DNA of 64,000 nt, taken from Dyadobacter beijingensis DSM 21582. GTDB lineage: Bacteria; Bacteroidota; Bacteroidia; Cytophagales; Spirosomataceae. The DNA is taken from positions 1,054,001-1,118,000 of the forward strand of contig NZ_KB907789.1 of assembly GCF_000382205.1 (NCBI RefSeq). The letters run 5' to 3'. Below, piece after piece: positions 24,863 to 33,521 of this stretch. The stretch's first letter is position 1; every line of letters starts with the position of its first letter. The notes under the pieces are model-generated. The model saw only the letters and a list, made by a program, of their open reading frames with translations, had not been told where the DNA came from and ran no database searches. Made by a program: the position numbers and the translations under genes.

Positions 24863-27274
24863 TTAAAATTTAAAACTGTAACCGGCCCTGACGAGCTGGG
24901 TTTCGTAGTAATCGCGGCTCGTGTAGCGAAAACCGTCGCCGTAAACCGTCTTTCGGACTACCAGGGTACCAAACAGATCGGTGGCGTTGACGAAGAGTTC
25001 GCCTTTACGCAGCAGCCGTTTGGCGCCCGCATCCACCGTGAACCGATACCCTGTCCGGCCCTGCGGTACGACGTCGGGCGCCTGATAAATGACGGCCACC
25101 TGCAATTCGGACTTTTTCCCTTTCAACACCGCATTGGCCTTGGCACTACCTGAAATAAGGCTTTGCTTGCCCGCGGAGTATACCGACCGAACCGGATACA
25201 GGTTCTCGACTGTGAATGCTTCGATGCTGTTTCGGTAAAGGTTTGCGTTCAAATTCAGCGCAAACCAGGGCGCCAGGTCCTGTTGCCATACGAGCTCACC
25301 ACCCGTATTGTCGCTCCTGCCTGCATTTTGAAATATATTGTAAATCAATGTACTACCAGGCACCACAGTACCGATCCGGGTAATGGTTCCATTAATCTGC
25401 TTGTGATAAAGTGCCGCGTACAATGAGCCACCGGCCCAGCTGGTTTTATATCCGGCTTCCCAGGAACTCGTGAACTGCGGTTTCAACGCCGGGTTTCCTA
25501 TTTTGATAATCTCCGCGTCGTCATATTTTGGAAAAATGCGGATATCCACCTCGTTGGGCCGGTCTACGCGGCGGTTGTAGAAAATGGAAAGCTTGTTCCG
25601 ATCATCGAATTTGTAGGCAAGACGTACGTTGGGAAACGGCTTCGCATACGAATAACCATCGCTGTGATAGGTCGGATGCGTCGGGTTTACGGTATAACGC
25701 AGGTCGATATACTCCACACGGAGCCCGGCTTCGAGTTCGAATTTCCGGTTTTCAAATACATAATTGCCGTACAATGCAGGAATCGTTTCCTTGTAATCGG
25801 CCCATCCGCCGGCGAGGCTGTCGATCGGTGAGTTCAGGCCCGGGAAAAACTGCATATGGGTGGGTATGAAGCGCCGGCGGAGTTTGAATCCCCCTTCGAA
25901 ACGCCCGTACCGCAGCGGCCGGAGGTAATCCGCCGTGAGGTCGAATACATTCTCGTCGGAGAGCAGCTTGAATGCATCCTTTCCCGTAAAATCGGGCATG
26001 ATATTGGTAAAAAAGTACTGCTCGTTTTCCCGGTGAAAAGTGTGGTTAAGACCGACATTCAGCAGGTGTCCCGGCTGTGCGTATTTGTGCTGGTACGAAG
26101 CCGCGGCGGTGACGGTCGTCTTCAACTCATCTTCCAGAAACTGCCATAAACGGCTCCGGCGCGTCAGGGTCGCATTGTAAAACGGCTCGTCGCCACGGTC
26201 GAGGATCTTCTCGCTGCTGAAAAGCGCCGATACCGACAATGCATTGCGGTCGTCCCAGTTCCAGTCCACACCCGTTTTGGCTGTCACCACATTGGTGCTG
26301 CGGTTACGCTTCACCTGTTGCCGTACGGTGTCGCCCGTATCGTAATAGCGGTTGGTAAATTCGTTTTTGTTGAGCGTGGGCGTATGGAGGTAGTCGCCCT
26401 GAAAAAACAGGTTCACCTTCCGCTTCTTGTAGTTAAGCGCCAGCGAGGGGTTCAGTTTAAGGGTATTGCGGTATTGCGGGCGAATATCCGGCAGGTTTTG
26501 TTTGCGCACCCACAATGCACCCAGCCCGGCCGCCATGCCGAACTTGCCGTTGAAACCCTCCTGCTTATCTTTTTTATAAATAATATTGATAATACCTGCA
26601 TTACCATTGGCATCGTAGCGGGCCGAGGGGTTATTGATGATCTCGATGCGCTCGATCGCCGAAGCGGGAATGTTGTCGAGGCTCGTCTGGCTGCCGAAGC
26701 CGGTCAGCGCGGTCTGGCGGCCATCCACCAGCACGGCCACCTTATCGCTCCCGCGCAGCATTACCCTCCCGTCCTCGCCTGCGGTGACGCCCGGAAGATT
26801 TTTGAGCGCCTGCAACACCGACCCTCCACTCTGGCTCACGTTCCTGCTGATATCGAACACCTTACGATCGAGGCGGGCATCGACACCATCGGCCCGCGCT
26901 TCGGTGACGACTACTTCTTGCAGCACCCGGGCGTCTTCCTGCATTTCCAGTACGCCCAGGTCCAGAAAGGCACTCAATGTGCCGACCGTTACGGGCATGC
27001 GGAGGTTTTTAAAACCGAGGAACACGCATTCAAACCGGTATTGGCCGGGGGTGACGTCGGGAAAGATGAAGCGGCCGTCGGCTCCGGTAATCGTACCGGT
27101 TACGAACGCGCTGTCGTTTTCTGTCTTTAAAATTACATTGACAAACGGAAGTATTTCCTTACCCGACCGGGCCGTTACCTGCCCTGCCAATGTGACCTTG
27201 CTCACCTGCGCGTGCACTGCGCCGTGCAGCGCGCACACGAGGGCCGCCAGGACGAGTGATTTATTGAATGCCAT
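24863..27274 (-). CDS. TonB-dependent-receptor-like outer membrane beta-barrel protein
   Basis: An 803-residue protein with a signal peptide (about 1-22), an N-terminal carboxypeptidase-regulatory-like beta-sandwich (about 28-115), a plug-like domain (RGSDKVAVLVDGRQTALTGF region, about 130-230) and a long barrel ending in an aromatic-terminated strand (RAGYSFKF). This is the outer membrane beta-barrel family typical of Bacteroidota. It follows a two-component system by 60 bp and precedes PAP2 by 22 bp, all on the minus strand, so it is probably a target and operon partner of that system. Substrate unknown. Confidence 0.9.
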   Translation of the reverse strand: MAFNKSLVLAALVCALHGAVHAQVSKVTLAGQVTARSGKEILPFVNVILKTENDSAFVTGTITGADGRFIFPDVTPGQYRFECVFLGFKNLRMPVTVGTLSAFLDLGVLEMQEDARVLQEVVVTEARADGVDARLDRKVFDISRNVSQSGGSVLQALKNLPGVTAGEDGRVMLRGSDKVAVLVDGRQTALTGFGSQTSLDNIPASAIERIEIINNPSARYDANGNAGIINIIYKKDKQEGFNGKFGMAAGLGALWVRKQNLPDIRPQYRNTLKLNPSLALNYKKRKVNLFFQGDYLHTPTLNKNEFTNRYYDTGDTVRQQVKRNRSTNVVTAKTGVDWNWDDRNALSVSALFSSEKILDRGDEPFYNATLTRRSRLWQFLEDELKTTVTAAASYQHKYAQPGHLLNVGLNHTFHRENEQYFFTNIMPDFTGKDAFKLLSDENVFDLTADYLRPLRYGRFEGGFKLRRRFIPTHMQFFPGLNSPIDSLAGGWADYKETIPALYGNYVFENRKFELEAGLRVEYIDLRYTVNPTHPTYHSDGYSYAKPFPNVRLAYKFDDRNKLSIFYNRRVDRPNEVDIRIFPKYDDAEIIKIGNPALKPQFTSSWEAGYKTSWAGGSLYAALYHKQINGTITRIGTVVPGSTLIYNIFQNAGRSDNTGGELVWQQDLAPWFALNLNANLYRNSIEAFTVENLYPVRSVYSAGKQSLISGSAKANAVLKGKKSELQVAVIYQAPDVVPQGRTGYRFTVDAGAKRLLRKGELFVNATDLFGTLVVRKTVYGDGFRYTSRDYYETQLVRAGYSFKF

Positions 27275-27334
27275 TCAGATTCGTTGATTGATCCGATGGC
27301 GAAATACAGGAGGGATTTGGAAGAAATTTCGAAT

Positions 27335-28606
27335 TCAGAAATGAACCGTAAAATGATGGAGGCCGCCCTCGAAACGGTAGCTGATCCGCCAGCCGTATCG
27401 TTCGCATATTTCGCGGGCAATAGCCAGTCCCAAGCCGCTGCCCGCATGTTCGGAAGAAACATTGGTGAAACGCCGGAACAGGCTGGCCTCTTGAAGGGGC
27501 ATTGTGCCGGTATTGAAAACCGACAGCTCACGCTTCCCTACATATGCCTGCACATGTCCGCCCGCGGGCGTGTAGCGCACGGCATTCACGAGCAGGTTGG
27601 TCACCAGAATTTCAAGGAGTACGGGATTGGCCGCCAAAACCAGTTCCTGCGCATCTTCGGTGTAGGTAATGCTGCTGTTTTCGAAACGGTCGGAAAACTG
27701 GGCGGCGAGCTCGGTCAGGATTCCCGGAACAGCAATGTCCGCTTGCTCGTCAAACTGCGCATGCTCTATCCTGGCCAGCAGCAGCAGGTTCTTGTTGATC
27801 CTCGTGACGCGGTTAATGGCCTGGTACGCCTCTTCGAGTAGCTGCATTTGCGGCTTGTCCAGCGAGCGGCTTTGCAGCAGCAGGTCCAGTTTCGATTTCA
27901 CGATGGCCAGCGGCGTTTGCAGCTCGTGGGAAGCATTTTCCGTAAATTCCTTCTGCTGCCGGTACGAAGCCAGGCTTTCATCCATAAGCACGGCCAGGCT
28001 GCGGTTCAGATCGGCAAATTCGGTCACGTCCGACTCCGGCAATGGGGGCGGAATGCCTTTTTCGAGCCGGAACGTATGCAGGCCGGCGAGCGTATCGTAA
28101 AACGGCCGCCAGATCCGCAATGCGGTTTTCCGGTTCAGGTATATGAAGCCTGCGAGCAGCAGCACGAAAAAGAAAACGGTCACTGCTGCAATGGCCAGGA
28201 TCGTCTCGTCGATCTCCTCCATATTGGTTTCGACGAGCACCCGGAAAAGCTTTCCATTGACACGAATGTCGGTGAGCAGGCACCGGAACTGCTCCCGGTC
28301 ATTCATGAATGTATCGAACCGAATGAGCGTGTAGGCGCTGTCCGGGCGTGGCGATACGGCTTCGCTGAATGAAAATCCCGGCTGGACCTTGTCGAGCACA
28401 CCGATCATCTCGCCTACCTCCGCGTCGGGCAGGTTCAGGCTGGTAAGGCGCTTTTCGAGCTTTTCACGAATGGCATAATGGTGCTTGTCCAGCTCGTTTT
28501 CCCAAATCCAGTCGATAATGAGGAAATACACGGGAATGCTCACCGCCAGCACCACCATGGCGTAAATGACCAGTGGACGAAGGCTTTGATCGAGCAGTTT
28601 TTTCAT
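27335..28606 (-). CDS. Sensor histidine kinase, partner of the OmpR regulator
   Basis: A 423-residue kinase starting MKKLLDQSLRPLVIYAMVVL; this ATG overlaps the regulator stop (ATGA), while an ATG at 28615 would add three residues. Two membrane helices (about 10-32 and 135-158) frame a periplasmic sensor of about 100 residues. The H-box is TENASHELQTPLAIVKSKLD, with the catalytic ATPase domain after it (N-box and the G-box SGLGLAIAREICERYG). Overlap with the regulator gene and order RR-HK-OMP-PAP2 suggest control of the envelope genes downstream. Confidence 0.92.
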   Translation of the reverse strand: MKKLLDQSLRPLVIYAMVVLAVSIPVYFLIIDWIWENELDKHHYAIREKLEKRLTSLNLPDAEVGEMIGVLDKVQPGFSFSEAVSPRPDSAYTLIRFDTFMNDREQFRCLLTDIRVNGKLFRVLVETNMEEIDETILAIAAVTVFFFVLLLAGFIYLNRKTALRIWRPFYDTLAGLHTFRLEKGIPPPLPESDVTEFADLNRSLAVLMDESLASYRQQKEFTENASHELQTPLAIVKSKLDLLLQSRSLDKPQMQLLEEAYQAINRVTRINKNLLLLARIEHAQFDEQADIAVPGILTELAAQFSDRFENSSITYTEDAQELVLAANPVLLEILVTNLLVNAVRYTPAGGHVQAYVGKRELSVFNTGTMPLQEASLFRRFTNVSSEHAGSGLGLAIAREICERYGWRISYRFEGGLHHFTVHF

Positions 28607-29277
28607 CCTTCCCATTTGTAGCCCGTCGCGTAGATCGTTTTGAGATAATTACCGTAACCCGCGTCGCTCAGCTTCTTTTTCAGATTTTTGACATGGGCAT
28701 ACACAAAGTCGTGATTATCGAACATATCTGCAATATCCCCCGACAAATGCTCTGCCAATGCGCTCTTGGCGATTACGCGGTTCCGGTTTCCGATGAAGTA
28801 CAGCAGCAGGTCTAGCTCCTTGCGGGTAAGCGCCACCAATGTACCGTTGACGGTCACGACGCGGGCATCGAGATCCACTTTCAGCTCGTTTTGGATGATA
28901 CTGTTCTGGTTCGCAAAATTTCTCCGCCTGATAACGGAGTAAATGCGTGCCGCCAGTTCGGGAAGATGGAACGGCTTGGCGAGGTAGTCGTCGGCCCCGG
29001 CGCGCAGGCCGCGGATCTTGTGGTCGTAATCGTCTTTGGCAGAAATGATGATCACGCCGTCCTGCTGGCCCTGGTCTTTGAGCATATCGAGGATGTCCAT
29101 CCCGTCGCCGCCCGGCAGCATGAGGTCCAGGAGAATGCAGTCGTAACGGTACAGTTCTACCTTCTCGCGTGCCTGCATCCAGGTGCCGGCGTGCTCACAC
29201 AGGTAGCCCTGCGACAACAGATAAGTCGCGATATCCGCCGCCAGCTCGGGTTCATCTTCGATAATGAGGATCTTCAT
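28603..29277 (-). CDS. OmpR-family response regulator
   Basis: A 224-residue two-domain regulator. The receiver has E7/D8, phospho-acceptor D51, S79 and K101 (YLAKPFHLPEL). The C-terminal winged helix (about 128-224) contains LTRKELDLLLYFIGNRNRVI and the recognition-helix stretch DFVYAHVKNLKKKLSDAG, as in PhoB/OmpR proteins. First gene of the putative operon RR-HK-barrel-PAP2. Confidence 0.94.
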   Translation of the reverse strand: MKILIIEDEPELAADIATYLLSQGYLCEHAGTWMQAREKVELYRYDCILLDLMLPGGDGMDILDMLKDQGQQDGVIIISAKDDYDHKIRGLRAGADDYLAKPFHLPELAARIYSVIRRRNFANQNSIIQNELKVDLDARVVTVNGTLVALTRKELDLLLYFIGNRNRVIAKSALAEHLSGDIADMFDNHDFVYAHVKNLKKKLSDAGYGNYLKTIYATGYKWEG

Positions 29278-29340
29278 GCCCCAATTTAACCCAACAATTC
29301 TGAATTATTTTTGAAGGCGCTACGCCATTTCAAAACAACA

Positions 29341-29382
29341 AAACCATTTTACCTGCCCGAACTCCGGAAGATAAAATGGTTT
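29341..29382 (-). terminator. Hairpin downstream of the PQQ sugar dehydrogenase gene
   Basis: Perfect 11-bp arms (AAACCATTTTA / TAAAATGGTTT, 29341-29351 and 29372-29382) with a 20-nt loop, followed on the minus strand by a T-rich stretch. It lies 46 bp past the stop at 29429 and before the OmpR gene start. Confidence 0.6.
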
Positions 29383-29428
29383 GCCTGCGGGGTTGCCACC
29401 GCCCTGTCAGCCTGAAATGGGCTGGTTG

Positions 29429-30634
29429 CTATTTTTTACCGATGCGGTACAGACGTCCCTGGTCGGTTACGGCGTACAATGCGCCGTCGTTGCCTTCGGT
29501 AATGTCGCGGAAGCGCTGGTTTTCAGACGAAAGCAATCTCTCTTCGCCCGTTACCTTGTTGTTCTGGATCACCAGGCGACAAATGTGCATGCCGCTCAGC
29601 GAGGAAATGAACAGGTTGTTCTTCCATTCCGGGATCAGTTTTCCATCGTAGAATGTGATACCGCTTGGCGAAATCACAGGGTCCCAGTAATATACCGGCT
29701 GCTCCATGCCTTCTTTTTGCTGGATTACGTCGCCGATCTGCTTGCCGCTGTACTCGATGCCGTAAGTGATCGTAGGCCAGCCGTAATTTTTACCCGGCAA
29801 AACGCGGTTCACTTCGTCGCCGCCTCTCGGACCGAACTCCGTCTCCCACAGATCGCCCGTCGCAGGGTTCACTGCCAGCCCCTGGACGTTGCGGTGGCCG
29901 TACGAGTACAGCTCCGGACGAGCATTCGCCTTGCCGATGAACGGGTTACCTGCCGCCGGCTTGCCGTCCGTGGTAATGCGGATCACCTTGCCCAGGCCTG
30001 AATTAATATCCTGTGCCTGCGGGCGCGTCACAAGGTCGGAACGCTCGCCGGTTGATACAAACAGGTTACCATCCTTCGCGAATTTCACGCGGCCGCCGTA
30101 ATGCAGGTTACCCTTGTATGCAGGCAAAGCCTGGTAAATTACCGTCACGTTTTCGAGCTTGGATTCGTCGGCGGAGAGCTTTCCTTTCGCTACCGATGTC
30201 ACATTGCCATCAGCCAGCGGTTCGGAGAATGCCCAGTATACCATTCTGTTTTTGGCAAAATTAGGGTCGAGTGTAATGCCAAGCAGACCGCCCTGGCCAT
30301 CGCTATTTACCTTGGGTACACCATCAATCGCCTTGCCGACCGTACCGGTGGTGGACACGATGCGCATCGTACCGCCTTTTTCGGTCACGAGAAACCGACC
30401 GTCGGGCAGCGATGCGATTCCCCAGGGTCTTTCCAGGGAAGAAGTGATCACCTTGCCTTCGTAGGCGGTTTTGGAAGTCACTGCGCCGATGCGCGTCTGG
30501 CCCGGGAAGGCCGATTTGTACTCGGAATTGGGCTTTTTAGTTTCGACAGATGCCGTACCTGACTGCGCCACCGAACAGATCGGGGCAGCGATCACAGCCG
30601 CCGCGGCTAGAAAGACATTGATTGCGTTTTTCAT
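29429..30634 (-). CDS. PQQ-type soluble aldose sugar dehydrogenase
   Basis: A 401-residue exported protein (signal peptide about 1-24, ending CSVAQ) of the GdhB/Asd beta-propeller family. Characteristic stretches are RPWGIASLPDGRFLVTEKGG, LHYGGRVKFAKDGNLFVSTG, YSYGHRNVQGLAVNP and TEFGPRGGDEVNRVLPGKNY, which line the PQQ and calcium site in known members. Such enzymes oxidise sugars in the periplasm to lactones; many Bacteroidota cannot make PQQ themselves, so the cofactor may be imported. Monocistronic with its own hairpin terminator. Confidence 0.93.
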   Translation of the reverse strand: MKNAINVFLAAAAVIAAPICSVAQSGTASVETKKPNSEYKSAFPGQTRIGAVTSKTAYEGKVITSSLERPWGIASLPDGRFLVTEKGGTMRIVSTTGTVGKAIDGVPKVNSDGQGGLLGITLDPNFAKNRMVYWAFSEPLADGNVTSVAKGKLSADESKLENVTVIYQALPAYKGNLHYGGRVKFAKDGNLFVSTGERSDLVTRPQAQDINSGLGKVIRITTDGKPAAGNPFIGKANARPELYSYGHRNVQGLAVNPATGDLWETEFGPRGGDEVNRVLPGKNYGWPTITYGIEYSGKQIGDVIQQKEGMEQPVYYWDPVISPSGITFYDGKLIPEWKNNLFISSLSGMHICRLVIQNNKVTGEERLLSSENQRFRDITEGNDGALYAVTDQGRLYRIGKK

Positions 30635-30752
30635 TGTTTGGATTTTTTTGGATTCAGGTGTGAGTTTTCCATCCCGAGTCCAAATATAAGGTTTGCAGCG
30701 GCGTAAATCACCAAAAACAATGGTATCAATGCACTCACAATTTGCAAATATC

Positions 30753-30983
30753 CTAACCGTGATTCAATCCGTAATTCATCACGATGGATTTGAAGGCCCG
30801 GTCGCGTTCCTTCGGGGTGGGAAACCGCCAGCGGCCGGTCACCACGAGCCCTTCGTGGGCGGCACGTTGAAAGACAATCTGATAACCGTCCGTGTCGTCT
30901 TTGACAATGCTATCGACATTATCCAGGTTAATGGTGGTAGGCTGCGAGTCGTTGTAAGCGAAAGTGGGCATGGCGGGATCCAT
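30753..30983 (-). CDS. Small conserved-looking hypothetical protein
   Basis: A 76-residue frame starting MDPAMPTFAYNDSQPTTINL. It has strand-rich, hydrophilic sequence (VDSIVKDDTDGYQIVFQRA, then a turn and VVTGRWRFPTPKERDRAF) with codon use like the neighbours. No membrane helix or signal peptide. I do not recognise a family. It stands alone between the sugar dehydrogenase gene and the next minus-strand gene. Confidence 0.55.
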   Translation of the reverse strand: MDPAMPTFAYNDSQPTTINLDNVDSIVKDDTDGYQIVFQRAAHEGLVVTGRWRFPTPKERDRAFKSIVMNYGLNHG

Positions 30984-31074
30984 TTAGTGTTCCCCAACAT
31001 ACCTCGTCTACTGGAAATATCCAAGCGGTAACCAATGAGTGGAGATTATCACGGATGAATGCGGCGATTCGTTA

Positions 31075-31545
31075 CTACGCCACAATCGACAGCCCTTCAT
31101 GGCGCCCGTCGCGCATACCGCTTACCTCGCGTGTGAGCGAACTTTCGAGGAACGCGAGCTTATCCATGTGCTCGGAACAGGCGCGGGCGGCGTCGCTATC
31201 CTGGTCGAGCTGGGTCAGCAGGGCGCGGTATTCTTCCAGGATCGTTTGCTGATGCAATGCAATTTCGGACAACAATGCGTGCTGGTCGATCGATTCGCCG
31301 TCGAAATCATCGGCGCTGCGGACAATGCTTGAAAGCTCGCCGTCGTCGAGATTGCTTTTAATGGATTCATACATGTTCCCCACATCCTTTTTAAACAGCA
31401 GCGCCATCATGTAGCCGTTGCTGCAAATGCGCCGCAACTTACTCGATGTGTCGAGGCCCATCGCCGAACGGAACAGCGATTCCTGCCTTTTGTACATCCG
31501 CCAAATCCTGGCCACACACCTTACAATGTTCCTTGCATCACTCAT
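31075..31545 (-). CDS. Helical hypothetical protein
   Basis: A 156-residue, almost fully alpha-helical protein. The start MSDARNIVRCVARIWRMYKR at 31545 is chosen because the frame upstream (to 31803) is not protein-like. Long amphipathic helices such as QHALLSEIALHQQTILEEYR suggest a four-helix bundle, reminiscent of ferritin-like stress proteins, but without metal-binding motifs that I can identify. The start overlaps by 8 bp the end of a remnant frame (31538-31663), as if it was once the second gene of an operon. Confidence 0.6.
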   Translation of the reverse strand: MSDARNIVRCVARIWRMYKRQESLFRSAMGLDTSSKLRRICSNGYMMALLFKKDVGNMYESIKSNLDDGELSSIVRSADDFDGESIDQHALLSEIALHQQTILEEYRALLTQLDQDSDAARACSEHMDKLAFLESSLTREVSGMRDGRHEGLSIVA

Positions 31546-31663
31546 AATCCTCGTTTTTGATAGCGCCTGTCGCTTCCAAGGCCACTTTTGCTGCCGTTGG
31601 AATGCGCTCCTCTCCGTAAAAAGCATACCCAGACGCCGCAATGGCAACATCACCCGAAAGGTA
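31538..31663 (-). pseudogene. Possible gene remnant before the helical protein
   Basis: The minus strand encodes GDVAIAASGYAFYGEERIPT, then AAKVALEATGAIKNEDYE and a stop (31538-31540) that overlaps the next start codon by 8 bp. The protein-like composition and translational overlap suggest the tail of a real gene, but the frame is closed by stops upstream (31664-31666 and another about 50 bp further). Between this point and 31843 no intact gene is visible. Confidence 0.35.
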
Positions 31664-31843
31664 CTACACGGCGACGGCGACAAAATGCCGGAACGGCCAT
31701 TCAAAACCAAACACTTAGTTGGGCTTGCTGCCGGAATTAGTTTCGGTGCTAACGGTAAAATTGTGGATTGCCGACAGCGCTTCCACACCAGCATTGCCGC
31801 CAAAAATACACAGTCCCCAATGGCACGACGGTCGTACCGACCG

Positions 31844-32170
31844 TCAATGCGAAACGGCCTTTAATCCGGCAATGGAAAGTATGAGCGTCGTAATAAAAAA
31901 TACCCGCCAGAAACTGACCGGATCTTTGAACACCCAGATACCCACCAGCGCAGTACCCACTGCGCCAATACCCGTCCACACCGCATAGGCCGTGCCGATC
32001 GGCAGCGTTTGCGTGGCTTTGAGCAGCAACGCCATACTTACCGTCAGCGAAACGATGAATCCTGCGAACCACCAGTACATTTCAGTACCGGAAGTCTCGC
32101 GTACTTTTCCCAGGCACGATGCAAATCCGACCTCGAACAGGCCGGCGACAATCAGAATAATCCAGTTCAT
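31844..32170 (-). CDS. SMR-family small multidrug/guanidinium transporter
   Basis: A 108-residue, four-helix protein with the essential membrane glutamate E13 (AGLFEVGFASCLG) and the family signature LPIGTAYAVWTGIGAVGTAL (about 56-75). The WTGIGAVG stretch and GLFEV start are closer to SugE/Gdx proteins, which export guanidinium, than to EmrE. I see no guanidine riboswitch in front. It follows a Crp/Fnr regulator gene by 79 bp on the same strand. Confidence 0.9.
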   Translation of the reverse strand: MNWIILIVAGLFEVGFASCLGKVRETSGTEMYWWFAGFIVSLTVSMALLLKATQTLPIGTAYAVWTGIGAVGTALVGIWVFKDPVSFWRVFFITTLILSIAGLKAVSH

Positions 32171-32249
32171 ATACTTCGTATTTTTATTTGATACAAAGCT
32201 CCTGAACCGGGGGCGGAAAAAATTTTACAAATGTTAAAAAAGGAATGCG

Positions 32250-32813
32250 TCAGCGGATTTCAGCGCGAATACGGCTCAGGCTGACCTGCGTGATGCCCAG
32301 GTAGGAAGCAATATGGCAAAGCGGCACCCGCTGCAGCAGGTCGGGTGTTTGCGTCATGAGGTCGAGGTAGCGCTGCTGGGCATTCTTAAACTGCATGGAA
32401 ATAAGCCGTTCCTCGGTGCGTATCAGTTCCTTTTCTATGAGCTTGCGGCCCCAGTTGGCCACGTGAATATCCGTCACAAAAAGCGCGTCGAGATGCCGGG
32501 TTTGCATTTGGTATAAATCGCAGGGTTCCAGCGTTTCCACATGCTCATACCCTTCCTGCCCTGCCACATAACTTTTCATGGAGAGGACCACATCGCCCTC
32601 CTTCCCGAACCAGAAGGTCACATCGCCGCCCTCCGGGTCCGAATAAGCGCGTACCATGCCGCTTTTCACGAAATAAAGGCTCTTTTCTACCCGTCCGGCA
32701 CGCAGCAGCGCGTGGCCTTTCCCATAACTCACTTCCGAAATATGCGCTTTCAATGCATTACGCGAATGGGTAGGCAATGGGTAGAACCGCTCGAGAATGT
32801 CGTCTATTTCCAT
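32250..32813 (-). CDS. Crp/Fnr-family transcriptional regulator
   Basis: A 187-residue regulator with a cyclic-nucleotide-binding-like beta-roll (about 20-115, GHALLRAGRVEKSLYFVKSG) and a C-terminal helix-turn-helix (PLCHIASYLGITQVSLSRIR). The DNA-binding domain is of the shortened type common in Bacteroidota. No Fnr-type cysteine cluster is present. The gene begins 4 bp after the DUF4180 gene and precedes the SMR pump, so the three may be one operon. Confidence 0.92.
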   Translation of the reverse strand: MEIDDILERFYPLPTHSRNALKAHISEVSYGKGHALLRAGRVEKSLYFVKSGMVRAYSDPEGGDVTFWFGKEGDVVLSMKSYVAGQEGYEHVETLEPCDLYQMQTRHLDALFVTDIHVANWGRKLIEKELIRTEERLISMQFKNAQQRYLDLMTQTPDLLQRVPLCHIASYLGITQVSLSRIRAEIR

Positions 32814-32817
32814 CGCC

Positions 32818-33177
32818 TCAGTTGGATAATTTGGCTACCGCCTGCTCCACCGACGGCAGGAAATTCACCTGCCTGCCCTTATTGCTTTCAAAAATGAAGT
32901 CGCGCAGGCTTTTGCTTTCGTAGCGCTCAAAATCGCCGACGATCGCCAGCCGGAATTTGAAATTGGTAAATTTTTGCAGAATCTCGCCCGCTAAGCCCGT
33001 TTTGAGGTCGAAGAAATCCGGCGTGATGTTTTCCGCATGCAGGATCATGCAATCGTAGTCCTGATAATAGAGATCGGCGAGCAGTTGAAGGCCCTCCCCG
33101 GCACTCCGGACGACGATCTGGTCCGATACGACTTCGGGGATGACAATCCCGTTGATGAAATGCTTTTGAATGTTCAT
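32818..33177 (-). CDS. DUF4180 domain protein
   Basis: A 119-residue protein starting MNIQKHFINGIVIPEVVSDQ; the longer frame to 33324 adds non-protein-like residues. It shows the DUF4180 pattern: DLYYQDYDCMILHAENITPD, FFDLKTGLAGEILQKF and RLAIVGDFERYESKSLRDFI. Function of the domain is unknown. It sits 4 bp before the Crp/Fnr gene, which it probably accompanies as first gene of the operon. Confidence 0.82.
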   Translation of the reverse strand: MNIQKHFINGIVIPEVVSDQIVVRSAGEGLQLLADLYYQDYDCMILHAENITPDFFDLKTGLAGEILQKFTNFKFRLAIVGDFERYESKSLRDFIFESNKGRQVNFLPSVEQAVAKLSN

Positions 33178-33521
33178 GGCATATCCGGTATACTTTTTTC
33201 CTGAACCGGCGCGTTGCGAAAATAGTGAAAAAGCACCGAGGTCCGTGAAAGCCGGGCTTGAAGTCTTTCTACATTTTAAAATATTTATTCTAATCCGTTC
33301 GACGCAAAAAGGGTGGTTCACCAATCTGGAAAAGCGCTCCCAAACCCGATCTGATCGCCATTCGACGATAACAGCGTTTCGCCATAAAACTACTTTTACA
33401 AAAGGTATAGATTAGAACTTTTACGTTGCAAAACAGGCTAGTTTTGAATTGGGGATAGCTGTTGTTTGGTAGCGGATTTATCATTAATATTCGAATTACA
33501 GCGCTCGATAATAGTTAATTC
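33178..33521. other. Divergent intergenic region
   Basis: 344 bp between the minus-strand DUF4180 gene and the plus-strand kinase gene. A TAGTTTTG element at 33439-33446 fits the -7 consensus for the kinase gene, though no good -33 element stands at the right distance. AT-rich sequence at 33270-33292 may serve the other direction. No gene seen. Confidence 0.45.

Noticed and set aside
31844..32249. Guanidine riboswitch before the SMR gene
   Set aside because: The 79-bp spacer has none of the conserved ACGR loops of guanidine-II or the pattern of guanidine-I.
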